Below, in pieces: positions 23,247 to 31,887 of a stretch of 64,000 nucleotides of DNA. Position numbers and translations under genes: made by a program. Origin of the DNA: Mycolicibacterium aubagnense (GTDB taxonomy: Bacteria > Actinomycetota > Actinomycetes > Mycobacteriales > Mycobacteriaceae); the NCBI RefSeq assembly GCF_010730955.1, contig NZ_AP022577.1, forward strand, positions 372,001 through 436,000, written 5' to 3'. Below the pieces are notes generated by a model. That model worked only from the letters and a program-made list of their open reading frames with translations. It did not search any database and was not told the origin of the DNA. Every line of letters starts with the position of its first letter. The stretch's first letter is position 1.

Positions 23247-23285
23247 GACCAGGGCCGCAACGTCATTGACGTTGCGGCCCTGGTC
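23247..23285. terminator. Very strong bidirectional terminator hairpin between mmpL and fadD
   Basis: A perfect 17-bp stem is formed by 23247-23263 (GACCAGGGCCGCAACGT) and 23269-23285, with a five-base loop CATTG. Beyond one mismatch the pairing continues for four further bases (GATA/TATC). It lies between convergent genes and has no U-tract, consistent with the I-shaped terminators described in mycobacteria. Confidence 0.85.
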
Positions 23286-23287
23286 AT

Positions 23288-23390
23288 ATCGTCGTCAAGC
23301 GTCGGTCGATGTGCCCGACTCTCCCCCGCAAGCGGGAGGTGCCCCCACACCGCGGCTCGTGCCTCGCCGCTTGATCGTCGTCAGGCGTCG
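23288..23390. repeat. Short insertion-like element with REP-type hairpin, flanked by 17-bp direct repeats
   Basis: ATCGTCGTCAAGCGTCG (23288-23304) recurs as ATCGTCGTCAGGCGTCG (23374-23390), 16 of 17 identical and 86 bp apart. The second copy contains the fadD stop codon. Between them, 23321-23348 holds CTCCCCCGCAAGCGGGAG followed by GTGCCCCCAC, which I recall as a dispersed intergenic hairpin in fast-growing mycobacterial genomes. The arrangement looks like a small mobile or duplicated element. The family identity is from memory and unverified. Confidence 0.5.
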
Positions 23391-25114
23391 AGTCGCGCCA
23401 ACTCACCCTTGCGGTACAGCTCCGTGCAGGCCTGCCGGCGGATCTTGCCGCTCGTGGTGATCGGGATCGAGCCCCGGCCGACCAGCACCAGGTCGGCGGC
23501 GTTCACACCGTGCACCTGCGAGATGGCGGAGGTGATGTCGTGCTTGACCTGTGCCAGGTTCTGGCGGACCTCGTCCTCGGTCTCGCCGCGCTTCTTCATC
23601 TCGATGACGACGGCGAACTGCTCGACACCGTCCTCCTCGAAGCCGACGGCCGCGGTACGACCGCCCGAGACCGCGCTGACGGTGGCCTCGATGTCGTCGG
23701 GGTACAGGTTGCGGCCGCGGATGATCAGCAGGTCCTTGATCCGGCCGATGATGAACAGTGAGCCCTCGGAGATGAAGCCGAGGTCGCCGGTGCGCAGCCA
23801 GGTGTCCGACGGGGTGCCCTCAGAGGCGTCCACGAGCACGCCACCGAAAGTCTTGGCGGTCTCTTCGACTTTGTTCCAATACCCGGCGCACACGTTCTCA
23901 CCGTGCGTCCAGATCTCGCCGACCGTGCCTTCGGCGGCCTCGCGGCGGGTCTCCGGGTCGACGATGCGGACGAGGGGAGAGGGCGAGAAGCCATAGCTGA
24001 CCAGCGGGCTGCCCGACTCGACGCGCTCGACGATGCCGTCGGCCAGCTTCTCGGTGTCGAACTCGACGACCGTCGGCGGCTCACCGGACTCACGAGAAGC
24101 GACGTAGAGGGTGGCCTCGGCCAGGCCGTAGCTGGGCCGGACGGACTTGCCCGGCAGACCGAACTTGGCGAAGCGCTGGATGTAGCGCTTGACGGTGGTG
24201 GGCTGCACACGCTCGGCGCCGCTGAACACCGTCAGGACGGTGCTCAGGTCCTTACCGGCCATGTCCTCGTCGGTGGTGCGCGCGGCTGCCAGATCGAAGG
24301 CGAAGTTCGGCGCGGCGGTGATGACGTTCTTGTGGCTGCCCATGAGCTGTATCCACCGGGCGGGCTTGACCAGGAACGAGATGGGGCTCGTCATCACGGT
24401 GTGCCAACCGCCGAGGATGGGCGTGCACACACCGAGCAGCAGGCCCATGTCGTGGTACAGCGGCAGCCAGGTCACCACGGTGCTTCCCGGAGGCGCGACC
24501 TTGCCCCACTCCGAGAAGAAGACGGCGATCATCTGCTCGTAGTTGGCCGAGACGTTGCGGTGCGACACCATGACGCCGGCGGCGGTGCGGGTCGAGCCCG
24601 AGGTGTACTGCAGGTAGGCGGTCTCCGGGCGAACCTCGCGGCGGGAGAACGGCTTACGGCGGGTCTCGAGGTCCAGCTCGTCGACGGCGAGGACCACGGG
24701 GCTGCGGCCGTCGTCGTTCGGCGTCGCGTACTGCGCGACGGCGTCCTTGCTCGCCGCGGTGGTCAGGGCGACGACGGGCTGGGCATCCTTCATGACGGAG
24801 ATGACGCGCTCGTCGTGGTGGCCCATGATCGGCTGGGTGAGCGGGACCGCGATCATGCCGGCCTCGAGCGCGCCGAGGAATCCGACGACGTATTCGAGGC
24901 ACTGCGGGGCCACGATCACTACGCGGTCGCCGATCTCACCGTGCTGGCGTAGTTCGTGGGCGACGGCGACGCTCTGCTGGTACAGCTGAGCCCACGTGAG
25001 GGTCTTGGCCACACCATCGGGGTCGGTGTCGTAGTCCATGAACGTGAAAGCCAGGTCGTTGGGTTGCAGGCTGGCGCGTTCGCGCAGGACGGCCGGCAGA
25101 GACGACTCGATCAC
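23381..25114 (-). CDS. Fatty-acyl-AMP ligase (FadD23/FadD24-like FAAL)
   Basis: This ANL-superfamily adenylating enzyme of 577 residues has the features of PKS-partner FAALs (FadD23 is about 584). The N-domain opens SSLPAVLRERASLQPNDLAF. The adenylate motif is YTSGSTRTAAGVMVSH, a FAAL-type sequence rather than the TSGTTGxPKG of CoA ligases. WLPLYHDMGL and the hinge region (WLRTGDLGF, GRIKDLLIIRGRN) follow. GTG at 25114 is chosen because GAGGAGG lies eight bases upstream; the in-frame GTG at 25120 is too close to that site. It is convergent with mmpL. Its expected job is to activate a fatty acid as acyl-AMP and load it on the locus PKS. Confidence 0.88.
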   Translation of the reverse strand: MIESSLPAVLRERASLQPNDLAFTFMDYDTDPDGVAKTLTWAQLYQQSVAVAHELRQHGEIGDRVVIVAPQCLEYVVGFLGALEAGMIAVPLTQPIMGHHDERVISVMKDAQPVVALTTAASKDAVAQYATPNDDGRSPVVLAVDELDLETRRKPFSRREVRPETAYLQYTSGSTRTAAGVMVSHRNVSANYEQMIAVFFSEWGKVAPPGSTVVTWLPLYHDMGLLLGVCTPILGGWHTVMTSPISFLVKPARWIQLMGSHKNVITAAPNFAFDLAAARTTDEDMAGKDLSTVLTVFSGAERVQPTTVKRYIQRFAKFGLPGKSVRPSYGLAEATLYVASRESGEPPTVVEFDTEKLADGIVERVESGSPLVSYGFSPSPLVRIVDPETRREAAEGTVGEIWTHGENVCAGYWNKVEETAKTFGGVLVDASEGTPSDTWLRTGDLGFISEGSLFIIGRIKDLLIIRGRNLYPDDIEATVSAVSGGRTAAVGFEEDGVEQFAVVIEMKKRGETEDEVRQNLAQVKHDITSAISQVHGVNAADLVLVGRGSIPITTSGKIRRQACTELYRKGELARLDA

Positions 25115-25287
25115 GGACACTTCCTCCTCGGGGATGTTCGGGCAGGGGGTGAAGGCCGGGTGTCGTCGGTGACGGTTGACTACCGTCAAACTGACACCGG
25201 GTGCCGGATAGCAGCGTAGGGCATTCCCGCTGATTTTGACGTATCAGGCTTTTTGCTGACGAGTCGCCGACGGTCTGTGGCGGAGGC

Positions 25288-26022
25288 TCAGCGGGTCGCC
25301 TTTGAGAACCACTTGGTCTTGATCAGCCACGAGTGCGCGGATGCCAGCGCGAAGACGCCGCCGCACATGCAGGCGAAGACCCACACGAACCTGCCGTCTT
25401 CGAGGGGCTGGAGATCCGGAACCAGCGACGTCAGGATGCGGGTGGCGCAGGCCAGAATGCCGCTGGCGGTGGCGAACAGGTAGATGTTGGCGATGCGCCG
25501 CGAATCCTCGTTCCTGCGCAGGACCAGCAGGGCGCGGCCGCCGAACACCAGCAGGTAGCTCAGCGTTCCGCAAAGGACCAGCCAGTACGCGGCCAGCCAG
25601 CCGTCGGTCGGCATGGTGAACAGGTCGGGGGAGTATTCGCGGCCCGCGACGCTCATGGAGAACAGCGCCAACAGGACCGGGATGCACAGGGTCGCGGGCC
25701 GTTCGATGTACTGCGTGAACATCTTCTGCATGGCGGCGTCGTCGGCCAGGCGGCCGATGGCGTTGTACACGATGGCCGAGGCAGCCACGATGTAGCAGTC
25801 ATGGCCCAAGTAGGCCGGCAGGTTCCAGACGCCGGTCAATGAATGGATGGCCCGCCCCAGGGTGTCGGCCGCCATCGGAGACATCAGGGCGACGGCCGCG
25901 GCCTGGAGTGCGATGTTGAGAGTCGCCGCCACTTCCCAGCGGCAGGACCAGGTGACGCGACGGATCCACAAACTCCACGCCATACAGGCGAGAGTGATCG
26001 TGATGAGAAATGTGAGAGCCAT
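25288..26022 (-). CDS. Multi-span integral membrane protein of unknown function
   Basis: This 244-residue protein has about six or seven hydrophobic segments: ALTFLITITLACMAW at the start, then stretches near residues 33-50, 70-85, 110-125, 145-160, 185-200 and 215-230. No catalytic motif or signal sequence is recognisable. It is 56 bp downstream of the HTH gene in the same orientation, so the pair is probably one operon. The architecture is reminiscent of the multi-pass proteins of actinobacteria that sit beside small XRE-type regulators (MAB_1171c-type), but this is a recollection of layout, not a demonstrated homology. Its function is unknown. Confidence 0.6.
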   Translation of the reverse strand: MALTFLITITLACMAWSLWIRRVTWSCRWEVAATLNIALQAAAVALMSPMAADTLGRAIHSLTGVWNLPAYLGHDCYIVAASAIVYNAIGRLADDAAMQKMFTQYIERPATLCIPVLLALFSMSVAGREYSPDLFTMPTDGWLAAYWLVLCGTLSYLLVFGGRALLVLRRNEDSRRIANIYLFATASGILACATRILTSLVPDLQPLEDGRFVWVFACMCGGVFALASAHSWLIKTKWFSKATR

Positions 26023-26078
26023 GGTGGAAGCCTTCTGGAAGCTCTTGTCAGCGCTGCTAGCCGCTCAGATTCTACTGA

Positions 26079-26432
26079 TCAGAGCGGCGGTGCATCAGCA
26101 CGTCGCGTCATTTCCGACAACTTTGTGGCGCGTTTGGGTACCGCCGGCGCCGCTGTGGCAACCGCGAGCGGCGCCGACTGGACGTAGTTGACGACTTCGT
26201 CGTGGCTCATCAAGCCGAACCGGACCTGCAGATCGGGGTAGCTCAACCGGAAGTGATCGGCCACCAGCCGCAGCTCCTCCGCGTTTGGGTAGTCGGCCTC
26301 TTTGATTCGCCGGTAGTACGTGCTGCTCGAGGTACCGAGCGCACCGTAGATCTCCCTCGCTTCGACGTCGCCGTCGAAGATGTAGTCGAGCAGCGCTTTG
26401 AGCTGTCTGCCGTTCTGGTCTGTTCGGGGCAC
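26079..26432 (-). CDS. Small helix-turn-helix regulator (immunity-repressor-like)
   Basis: This is a 117-residue protein. Residues 1-70 form a compact helical domain with a helix-turn-helix: LKALLDYIFDGD, then EIYGALGTSSSTYYRRIKEA, then an AEELRLVADHFRLSYPDL helix. This resembles XRE/phage-repressor-type domains. The C-terminal 45 residues are Ala/Pro-rich and probably disordered. It starts at a GTG (26432) and is divergent from the condensation-like gene, with 134 bp between. That gap contains two perfect palindromes, GTTGCTAGCAAC and TCCCAAATTTGGGA. Autoregulation and control of the divergent gene are likely but inferred. Confidence 0.65.
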   Translation of the reverse strand: MPRTDQNGRQLKALLDYIFDGDVEAREIYGALGTSSSTYYRRIKEADYPNAEELRLVADHFRLSYPDLQVRFGLMSHDEVVNYVQSAPLAVATAAPAVPKRATKLSEMTRRADAPPL

Positions 26433-26566
26433 TCTGTCACGATAGACCCTTCCCCCCTTTGGTTGCTAGCAACTATTTTCGCGACACATAAGCCGTAATT
26501 GACATGGGCGTCACAGTTTCGGGAGCTATGTCCCAAATTTGGGAATCGTGTTGTAGTGTGCATCAC
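26433..26566. promoter_or_regulatory. Divergent regulatory region with two perfect palindromes and a leaderless-type promoter
   Basis: GTTGCTAGCAAC (26462-26473) and TCCCAAATTTGGGA (26531-26544) are perfect palindromes of 12 and 14 bp. TTGACA occurs at 26499-26504. TAGTGT (26554-26559) fits a TANNNT -10 element ending seven bases before the ATG at 26567, so the rightward transcript may be leaderless with the 14-bp palindrome over its -35 region. The natural candidate binder is the HTH protein encoded next door. Confidence 0.55.
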
Positions 26567-27211
26567 ATGACTCTTGCGTACGCCGGTGAGATCGACCCCG
26601 TTCTCCCTTCTGCTGCTGCGGCGATGGTCCACGTCGCCGACTATGAGTTCGGCGGCGTCGACACCGCCGGTGCTGCGGTCGACATGCGACGGCTCGAAGC
26701 CCCGCTGTCGCCGGTGATCGCCGCCGAGCTCGAGGGTGGTGCCGAATACCTGGGAGTCGACGCCGAGGTGTTGCTGATCGGTGCGCTCGGCCGCGCCATC
26801 GAACGGGTGATCGGACCCGGGCGGGCCGCGGTCGACGTGGCCGCAGCTAAGGAACGCTCCGGCGGTGGGCTGGCGGTGCTTCGCCGACTCGAGGTCGACT
26901 GCGTCCCGGCGTCCGACGTGCACGCCACCGAGATGGTGCGGTCGGTGCGCAGTGCGCTGGCCGCGGCCACCGCAAACCCGACCGACGTTGCCGACGTTTT
27001 GTTCAGTTACGGCATGTCCGCGATCGACGGCGACCACCCGGGTCCGGCGCACACCCTCGAGGTCCGGGCATTCCGCGCTGACGACGTGCTGCACGTCGAC
27101 TGGTGGTACGCCCGGCACCAGTTCGAGCCCTACACCGTGGAGGAACTCGCCGAGCAGTTCGCCTACGCCGTGATCGAGCTCGCCTCGGAGGCCATGCCGG
27201 TCTCCGAGTAA
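26567..27211 (+). CDS. Stand-alone C-terminal half of a condensation-type domain
   Basis: This 214-residue protein resembles the C-terminal subdomain of NRPS condensation/epimerisation domains. 'DAEVLLIGALGRAIERVIG' matches the family's LLAALxxALxxxxG block, 'PTDVADVLFSYGMSA' its NYLG-like block, and 'VDWWYARHQFEPYTVEELAEQF' its final strand-helix. The N-terminal half with the catalytic HHxxxDG is absent, so transferase activity by itself is unlikely. The ATG at 26567 is selected for the promoter position; the reading frame is open further upstream to 26504. It follows the HTH/membrane-protein pair divergently and precedes the ileS T-box leader. Its role may be structural or an accessory to the nearby acyltransferases, which is speculative. 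Confidence 0.6.
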   Translation: MTLAYAGEIDPVLPSAAAAMVHVADYEFGGVDTAGAAVDMRRLEAPLSPVIAAELEGGAEYLGVDAEVLLIGALGRAIERVIGPGRAAVDVAAAKERSGGGLAVLRRLEVDCVPASDVHATEMVRSVRSALAAATANPTDVADVLFSYGMSAIDGDHPGPAHTLEVRAFRADDVLHVDWWYARHQFEPYTVEELAEQFAYAVIELASEAMPVSE

Positions 27212-27240
27212 TCGGTGGTGACCCGCGCCCGTTAGAATCG

Positions 27241-27498
27241 CTGCATCCGCATTGATCCGGCCATCACCGGGGAGCATTCGGAAGAACGGCCGCGGTGGCC
27301 CCGATTGCCGCTGCTCAGTAGAACCGAACGGGTAGGCCCGTCATCGCCGTCAGTTGAGCGGCGCACGCGCCGGACCTCCGGGTCTGGTTGTGCGCAAGCG
27401 GGGTGGTACCGCGGCGCTCGCGTCCAGACGCGAGATCGTCGTCCCCGTGCCTGGAACTGAGCACCTGTTTGGTGCTGACGGCACTGGAGACCCCTGAC
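27241..27498 (+). promoter_or_regulatory. T-box riboswitch in the ileS leader (tRNA-Ile sensing, translational type)
   Basis: The leader contains the diagnostic T-box GGGGTGGTACCGCGG (27400-27414). A short stem I, CCGG-ccATCa-CCGG (27257-27270), presents a candidate isoleucine specifier ATC (27263-27265), and AGTAGAACCGAACGGG lies at 27327-27342. Stem III, CCGGACC/GGGTCTGG, precedes the T-box. After it come a 7-bp hairpin CTCGCGT/ACGCGAG (27417-27434) and AGCACC/GGTGCT, then the ileS Shine-Dalgarno GGAG (27486-27489). The ultrashort stem I and absence of a terminator match actinobacterial ileS T-boxes that control translation. A possible -10 is TAGAAT (27233-27238). Confidence 0.92.
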
Positions 27499-30400
27499 GT
27501 GAGCGCGTACCCCAAGACCGCCAGTGGCACACCGAACTTCCCCGACCTCGAGACCGAGGTCCTGGAGTTCTGGGCCCGCGACGACACTTTTCGCGCCAGC
27601 ATCGCCCGCCGCGACGGCGCCCCCGAATACGTCTTCTACGACGGTCCGCCGTTCGCGAACGGTCTGCCGCACTACGGCCACCTCCTGACCGGCTACGTCA
27701 AGGACATCGTGCCCCGCTACCGCACCATGCGTGGCTTCAAGGTCGAGCGCCGGTTCGGCTGGGACACCCACGGCCTGCCCGCCGAGCTCGAGGTACAGCG
27801 CCAGCTCGGCATCTCCGACAAGGCGCAGATCGAGGCCATGGGCATCGGCGCGTTCAACGACGCCTGCCGGGCCTCGGTCATGAAGTACTCGAACGAGTGG
27901 CAGGCATACGTCACGCGCCAGGCGCGCTGGGTCGACTTCGACAACGATTACAAGACCCTGGACCTGACGTTCATGGAGTCGGTCATCTGGGCGTTCAAGC
28001 AGTTGTGGGACAAGGGCCTGGCCTATGAGGGCAACCGGGTGCTGCCGTATTGCTGGAACGACGAGACCCCGCTGTCCAACCACGAGCTGCGGATGGACGA
28101 CGACGTCTACCAGAGCCGGCAGGACCCGGCGCTGACCGTGGGCTTCCTGGCGACCGACGGTCCCGTCGCCGGCGCGCGGCTGCTGGTCTGGACCACCACG
28201 CCCTGGACGCTGCCGTCCAACCAGGCCGTCGCGGTCAATCCCGAGGTGACGTACGTGCAGGTGGTGGGTCCCGACGAGCAGAACTACGTCCTGGCCGAGC
28301 CCCGGCTGGCCGCCTATGCCCGCGAGTTCGGTGAGGAGCCCGTGGTCGTGGGCAGCTACCTCGGCGCCGAACTGCTGGGCACGCACTACCTGCCGCCGTT
28401 CGCGTTCTTCGTCGACCGAGGTCAGGGCAGCACCGAATCGAACCCGGCATTTCAGGTGCTGCAGGGCGACTTCGTGACCACCGAGGACGGCACCGGCATC
28501 GTCCACATGGCGCCGGCGTACGGCGAGGACGACAAGGCCGCCTGTGACGCCGCCGGGATCGTCGCGGTCACCCCGGTGGACTCGACCGGCCGCTTCGACT
28601 CGACCGTGCCGGACTACCAGGGGCAGCAGGTCTTCGAGGCCAACCCGCAGATCATCAAGGACCTGAAGAACGGCAGCGGCCCGGCCGCGGTCAACGCTCC
28701 GGTGCTGCTGCGGCACGAGACCTACGAACACTCGTACCCGCACTGCTGGCGGTGCCGCAACCCGCTGATCTACCGCGCGGTGTCCTCGTGGTTCGTCAAG
28801 GTCACCGAGTTCCGTGACCGCATGGTCGAGCTCAACCAGCAGATCACCTGGTACCCCGAGCATGTGAAGGACGGCCAGTTCGGCAAGTGGCTGTCTAACG
28901 CGCGCGACTGGTCGATCTCGCGAAACCGCTACTGGGGCAGCCCGATTCCGGTGTGGAAGTCCGACGACCCGGCCTATCCCCGCGTCGACGTCTACGGCAG
29001 CCTGGATGAGCTCCAGCGTGATTTTGGCGTCCGGCCGGACAACTTGCACCGGCCCTACATCGACGAGCTGACCCGGCCCAATCCCGACGACCCGACCGGC
29101 AAGTCGACGATGCGCCGCATCGAGGACGTGTTCGACGTCTGGTTCGACTCGGGCTCGATGCCCTACGCGCAGGTGCACTACCCGTTCGAGAACCGCGATT
29201 GGTTCGATGGCGGCAGCGGTGAAATTGCCCATTTCCCGGGCGATTTCATCGTCGAGTACATCGGCCAGACACGCGGCTGGTTCTACACCATGCACGTGCT
29301 GGCGACCGCGCTGTTCGACCGTCCGGCCTTCAAAACCTGTGTGGCCCATGGCATCGTGCTCGGCAACGACGGCCAGAAGATGAGCAAGTCGCTGCGCAAC
29401 TACCCGGACGTGTCCGAGGTGTTCGACCGCGACGGGTCCGATGCCATGCGCTGGTTCCTGATGGCATCGCCGATCCTGCGGGGCGGCAACCTGATCGTCA
29501 CCGAGCAGGGCATCCGCGACGGCGTCCGGCAGGTGCTGCTGCCGGTGTGGAACGCGTACTCCTTCCTGGCCCTCTACGCGCCCAAAAAGGGCACATGGCG
29601 CACGGATTCACCGCACGTGCTCGACCGCTACATCCTGGCCAAGCTCGCCGACCTGCGCGACACGCTGACGGAGTCGCTCGATGCCTGCGATATCTCGGGC
29701 GCGTGCGAGCAGTTACGTCAGTTCGCCGAGGCCCTCACCAATTGGTATGTGCGACGGTCGCGTTCACGGTTCTGGGAGGAGGACGCCGACGCCATCGACA
29801 CGCTGCACACCGTCCTGGAGGTGACCTGCCGGCTGGCTGCACCGCTGCTGCCGCTGGCCACCGAGGTGATCTGGCGTGGCCTGACCGACGAGCGCTCGGT
29901 CCACCTCACCGACTGGCCGGAAGCCGGTGTCGTCCCCGCCGACCCGGAGCTGGTCGCCGCCATGGACCGGGTGCGCGAGGTGTGCTCGGCGGGCTCGTCG
30001 CTGCGTAAGGCCAAAAAACTGCGAGTGCGCCTGCCGTTGCCGAAACTGACTGTGGCCGTGGATAACCCGGAGGCGCTGCGGCCGTTCGTCGATCTGATTG
30101 CCGACGAGCTCAACGTCAAGGCCGTTGAGCTCACCGACGACATCGACGCCTACGGCAAGTTCGAGCTGACCGTCAACGCCCGGGTGGCGGGCCCGCGCAT
30201 CGGCAAGGATGTGCAGGCCGCGATCAAGGCGGTCAAGGCCGGCGAAGGTGTCGTCAACCCCGACGGCACGTTGACCGCGGGGCCCGCGGTCCTTCTTCCC
30301 ACCGAGTACAGCTCGAAACTCGTTGCCGCGGAACCGGAGTTCACCGCAGCGTTGCCGGAGGGCGCAGGCCTGGTGGTGCTCGACGCCACCGTGACGCCCG

Positions 30401-30657
30401 AGCTGGAGGCCGAAGGCTGGGCCAAGGACCGCATCCGCGAACTGCAGGACCTGCGCAAGGCCACCGGGCTCGAGGTGTCGGACCGGATCACCGTGACGTT
30501 CGCGGTGCCGGCCGACAAACAGGCGTGGGCGACGGCGCATGCCGACCTGATCGCCGGCGAGATCCTGGCCACCGACTTCACCGTCGTGGTTGCCACGGAC
30601 CTGGCCGACGGTGCCGATGTCGGCGACGGTGTGCGAGCCGTCATCGCGAAAGCGTGA
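27499..30657 (+). CDS. ileS: Isoleucyl-tRNA synthetase
   Basis: This class I aminoacyl-tRNA synthetase charges tRNA-Ile. It has 1052 residues, against about 1041 in M. tuberculosis. The HIGH-type signature is PHYGH in '[14 protein letters not shown]' (residues about 52-65) and the KMSKS loop is [12 protein letters not shown]. The CP1 editing domain spans roughly 190-420, and the C-terminus carries the anticodon-binding and extension domains. The '[14 protein letters not shown]' form belongs to the eukaryote-like IleS2 group, which is known for mupirocin tolerance. The GTG start at 27499 is nine bases after GGAG and is controlled by the preceding T-box. It converges on the next gene with a 3-bp gap. 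Confidence 0.97.
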   Translation: MSAYPKTASGTPNFPDLETEVLEFWARDDTFRASIARRDGAPEYVFYDGPPFANGLPHYGHLLTGYVKDIVPRYRTMRGFKVERRFGWDTHGLPAELEVQRQLGISDKAQIEAMGIGAFNDACRASVMKYSNEWQAYVTRQARWVDFDNDYKTLDLTFMESVIWAFKQLWDKGLAYEGNRVLPYCWNDETPLSNHELRMDDDVYQSRQDPALTVGFLATDGPVAGARLLVWTTTPWTLPSNQAVAVNPEVTYVQVVGPDEQNYVLAEPRLAAYAREFGEEPVVVGSYLGAELLGTHYLPPFAFFVDRGQGSTESNPAFQVLQGDFVTTEDGTGIVHMAPAYGEDDKAACDAAGIVAVTPVDSTGRFDSTVPDYQGQQVFEANPQIIKDLKNGSGPAAVNAPVLLRHETYEHSYPHCWRCRNPLIYRAVSSWFVKVTEFRDRMVELNQQITWYPEHVKDGQFGKWLSNARDWSISRNRYWGSPIPVWKSDDPAYPRVDVYGSLDELQRDFGVRPDNLHRPYIDELTRPNPDDPTGKSTMRRIEDVFDVWFDSGSMPYAQVHYPFENRDWFDGGSGEIAHFPGDFIVEYIGQTRGWFYTMHVLATALFDRPAFKTCVAHGIVLGNDGQKMSKSLRNYPDVSEVFDRDGSDAMRWFLMASPILRGGNLIVTEQGIRDGVRQVLLPVWNAYSFLALYAPKKGTWRTDSPHVLDRYILAKLADLRDTLTESLDACDISGACEQLRQFAEALTNWYVRRSRSRFWEEDADAIDTLHTVLEVTCRLAAPLLPLATEVIWRGLTDERSVHLTDWPEAGVVPADPELVAAMDRVREVCSAGSSLRKAKKLRVRLPLPKLTVAVDNPEALRPFVDLIADELNVKAVELTDDIDAYGKFELTVNARVAGPRIGKDVQAAIKAVKAGEGVVNPDGTLTAGPAVLLPTEYSSKLVAAEPEFTAALPEGAGLVVLDATVTPELEAEGWAKDRIRELQDLRKATGLEVSDRITVTFAVPADKQAWATAHADLIAGEILATDFTVVVATDLADGADVGDGVRAVIAKA

Positions 30658-30660
30658 GCG

Positions 30661-31887
30661 TCACCAACGTTTTTCGGTGACCGGCTGGTCACCGGCAGGC
30701 ACCTGACTGCTCGAGCGCAGTCGTCTGCCGGTGACCACCATCCACGCGAGGGTGGCCATCGCCGCGGCGATGTAGGCCAGCCCGGCCCAGGCCAGGTACC
30801 ACGGCCGGCTGATCTGCCAGAGGCTCGGTTCGGCCATGGCCAAGATGCTGGGGACGCTGACGAACGTCACGGCGATCCAGCCCCAGCCGAGGACCCGTGC
30901 GCCGGGTTCGTCCCGCCACGGCCCGCGCAACAGCCACATGATCAGCGGTGCGACCCACACCCAGTGGTGCACCCAGGAGATCGGTGACACCAGAAGGCCG
31001 AACAGTTGGACGACCAGGAGTGAGCCGAGCCGATCGCGCGCACCTGACCGGTTGCCCATCACCCACCAGGCCAGCCCGGCCAGCACTGCGGTCCCGAGAA
31101 TCGCGATGAGGACCAGGGTGCCTTCCCCGGCGTCGTGGCCCACGATCCGCGAGATGCCGCCCCGCCACGACTGATTCAGAGCGATGCCGATCGGGTTGAC
31201 GCTGGTATCGCCCATCACCTCGGTGAAGTAGTGCCGCACCTGATCGCGCACGACCAGCCACGACAGCGCGACCGTCGCGAAGAATACGATCGCGGAGAAC
31301 GCCGCGGCGGCCCAGCGTCGTAGCCCGATGAAGTACAGCCCGGTGACGGCCGGTGTCAGCTTCACCCCGGCGGCCAGGCCGACCAGCAAGCCGGAGACCC
31401 ACCACCGGCTGCTGTAGGCCGCGTACAAGACCGCCAGCGTCAGGAAGACTCCGACCTGCCCGAGGTTGATGCTGACCCGCGCCGGCTCGAGCCAGATCAG
31501 CGCGGCGGTCCACAGCATCGCCGCCCGCACGTCACCGGTGCCCAGCATGTGTTGGGTGATCCGGACGATGGCGTACATCGCGGCGATCATGGCGATCTGC
31601 CACAGCAGCCCGACGGCTGCGAAGGGCAGAAAATGTAACGGGTAGAAGAGGATTGCCGCGAAAGGCGGGTAGACGAACGGCAGCGGCTGGGTGGGGGACT
31701 GATCCGAGTAGGCGAACGTGTACAACGTGCCGGGGTGCTCCAGCGCGGCGCCGCCGAGCACGTAGACATGGAAGTCCACCAGGTTGGGCTGGCTGGGAAT
31801 GGTCAGCGCCAGTAGGACGACCGCGCTCACCGCCAGCAGCGCGGGTGCCGACCGGTGCAGTCGCTCAGTCCCGATCGGTGACTTCAC
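30661..31887 (-). CDS. GT87-type polyprenol-phosphate-mannose-dependent mannosyltransferase (second of tandem pair)
   Basis: This is a polytopic membrane protein of about 408 residues with the GT87/DUF2029 pattern. A first helix is followed by 'DFHVYVLGG' (the Asp-containing periplasmic loop), 'VYPPFAAILFYPLHFLP', 'LNLGQ'-like INLGQVGVFL, and WRGGISRIVG. GT-C enzymes of this type add alpha-mannose from polyprenyl-phosphate mannose to PIM, LM or LAM on the outer face of the membrane. GTG at 31887 is used because it overlaps the stop of the upstream paralogue; the frame is open further upstream only into that gene. It is strongly similar to its neighbour, indicating tandem duplication. The acceptor is not predictable. 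Confidence 0.82.
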   Translation of the reverse strand: MKSPIGTERLHRSAPALLAVSAVVLLALTIPSQPNLVDFHVYVLGGAALEHPGTLYTFAYSDQSPTQPLPFVYPPFAAILFYPLHFLPFAAVGLLWQIAMIAAMYAIVRITQHMLGTGDVRAAMLWTAALIWLEPARVSINLGQVGVFLTLAVLYAAYSSRWWVSGLLVGLAAGVKLTPAVTGLYFIGLRRWAAAAFSAIVFFATVALSWLVVRDQVRHYFTEVMGDTSVNPIGIALNQSWRGGISRIVGHDAGEGTLVLIAILGTAVLAGLAWWVMGNRSGARDRLGSLLVVQLFGLLVSPISWVHHWVWVAPLIMWLLRGPWRDEPGARVLGWGWIAVTFVSVPSILAMAEPSLWQISRPWYLAWAGLAYIAAAMATLAWMVVTGRRLRSSSQVPAGDQPVTEKRW

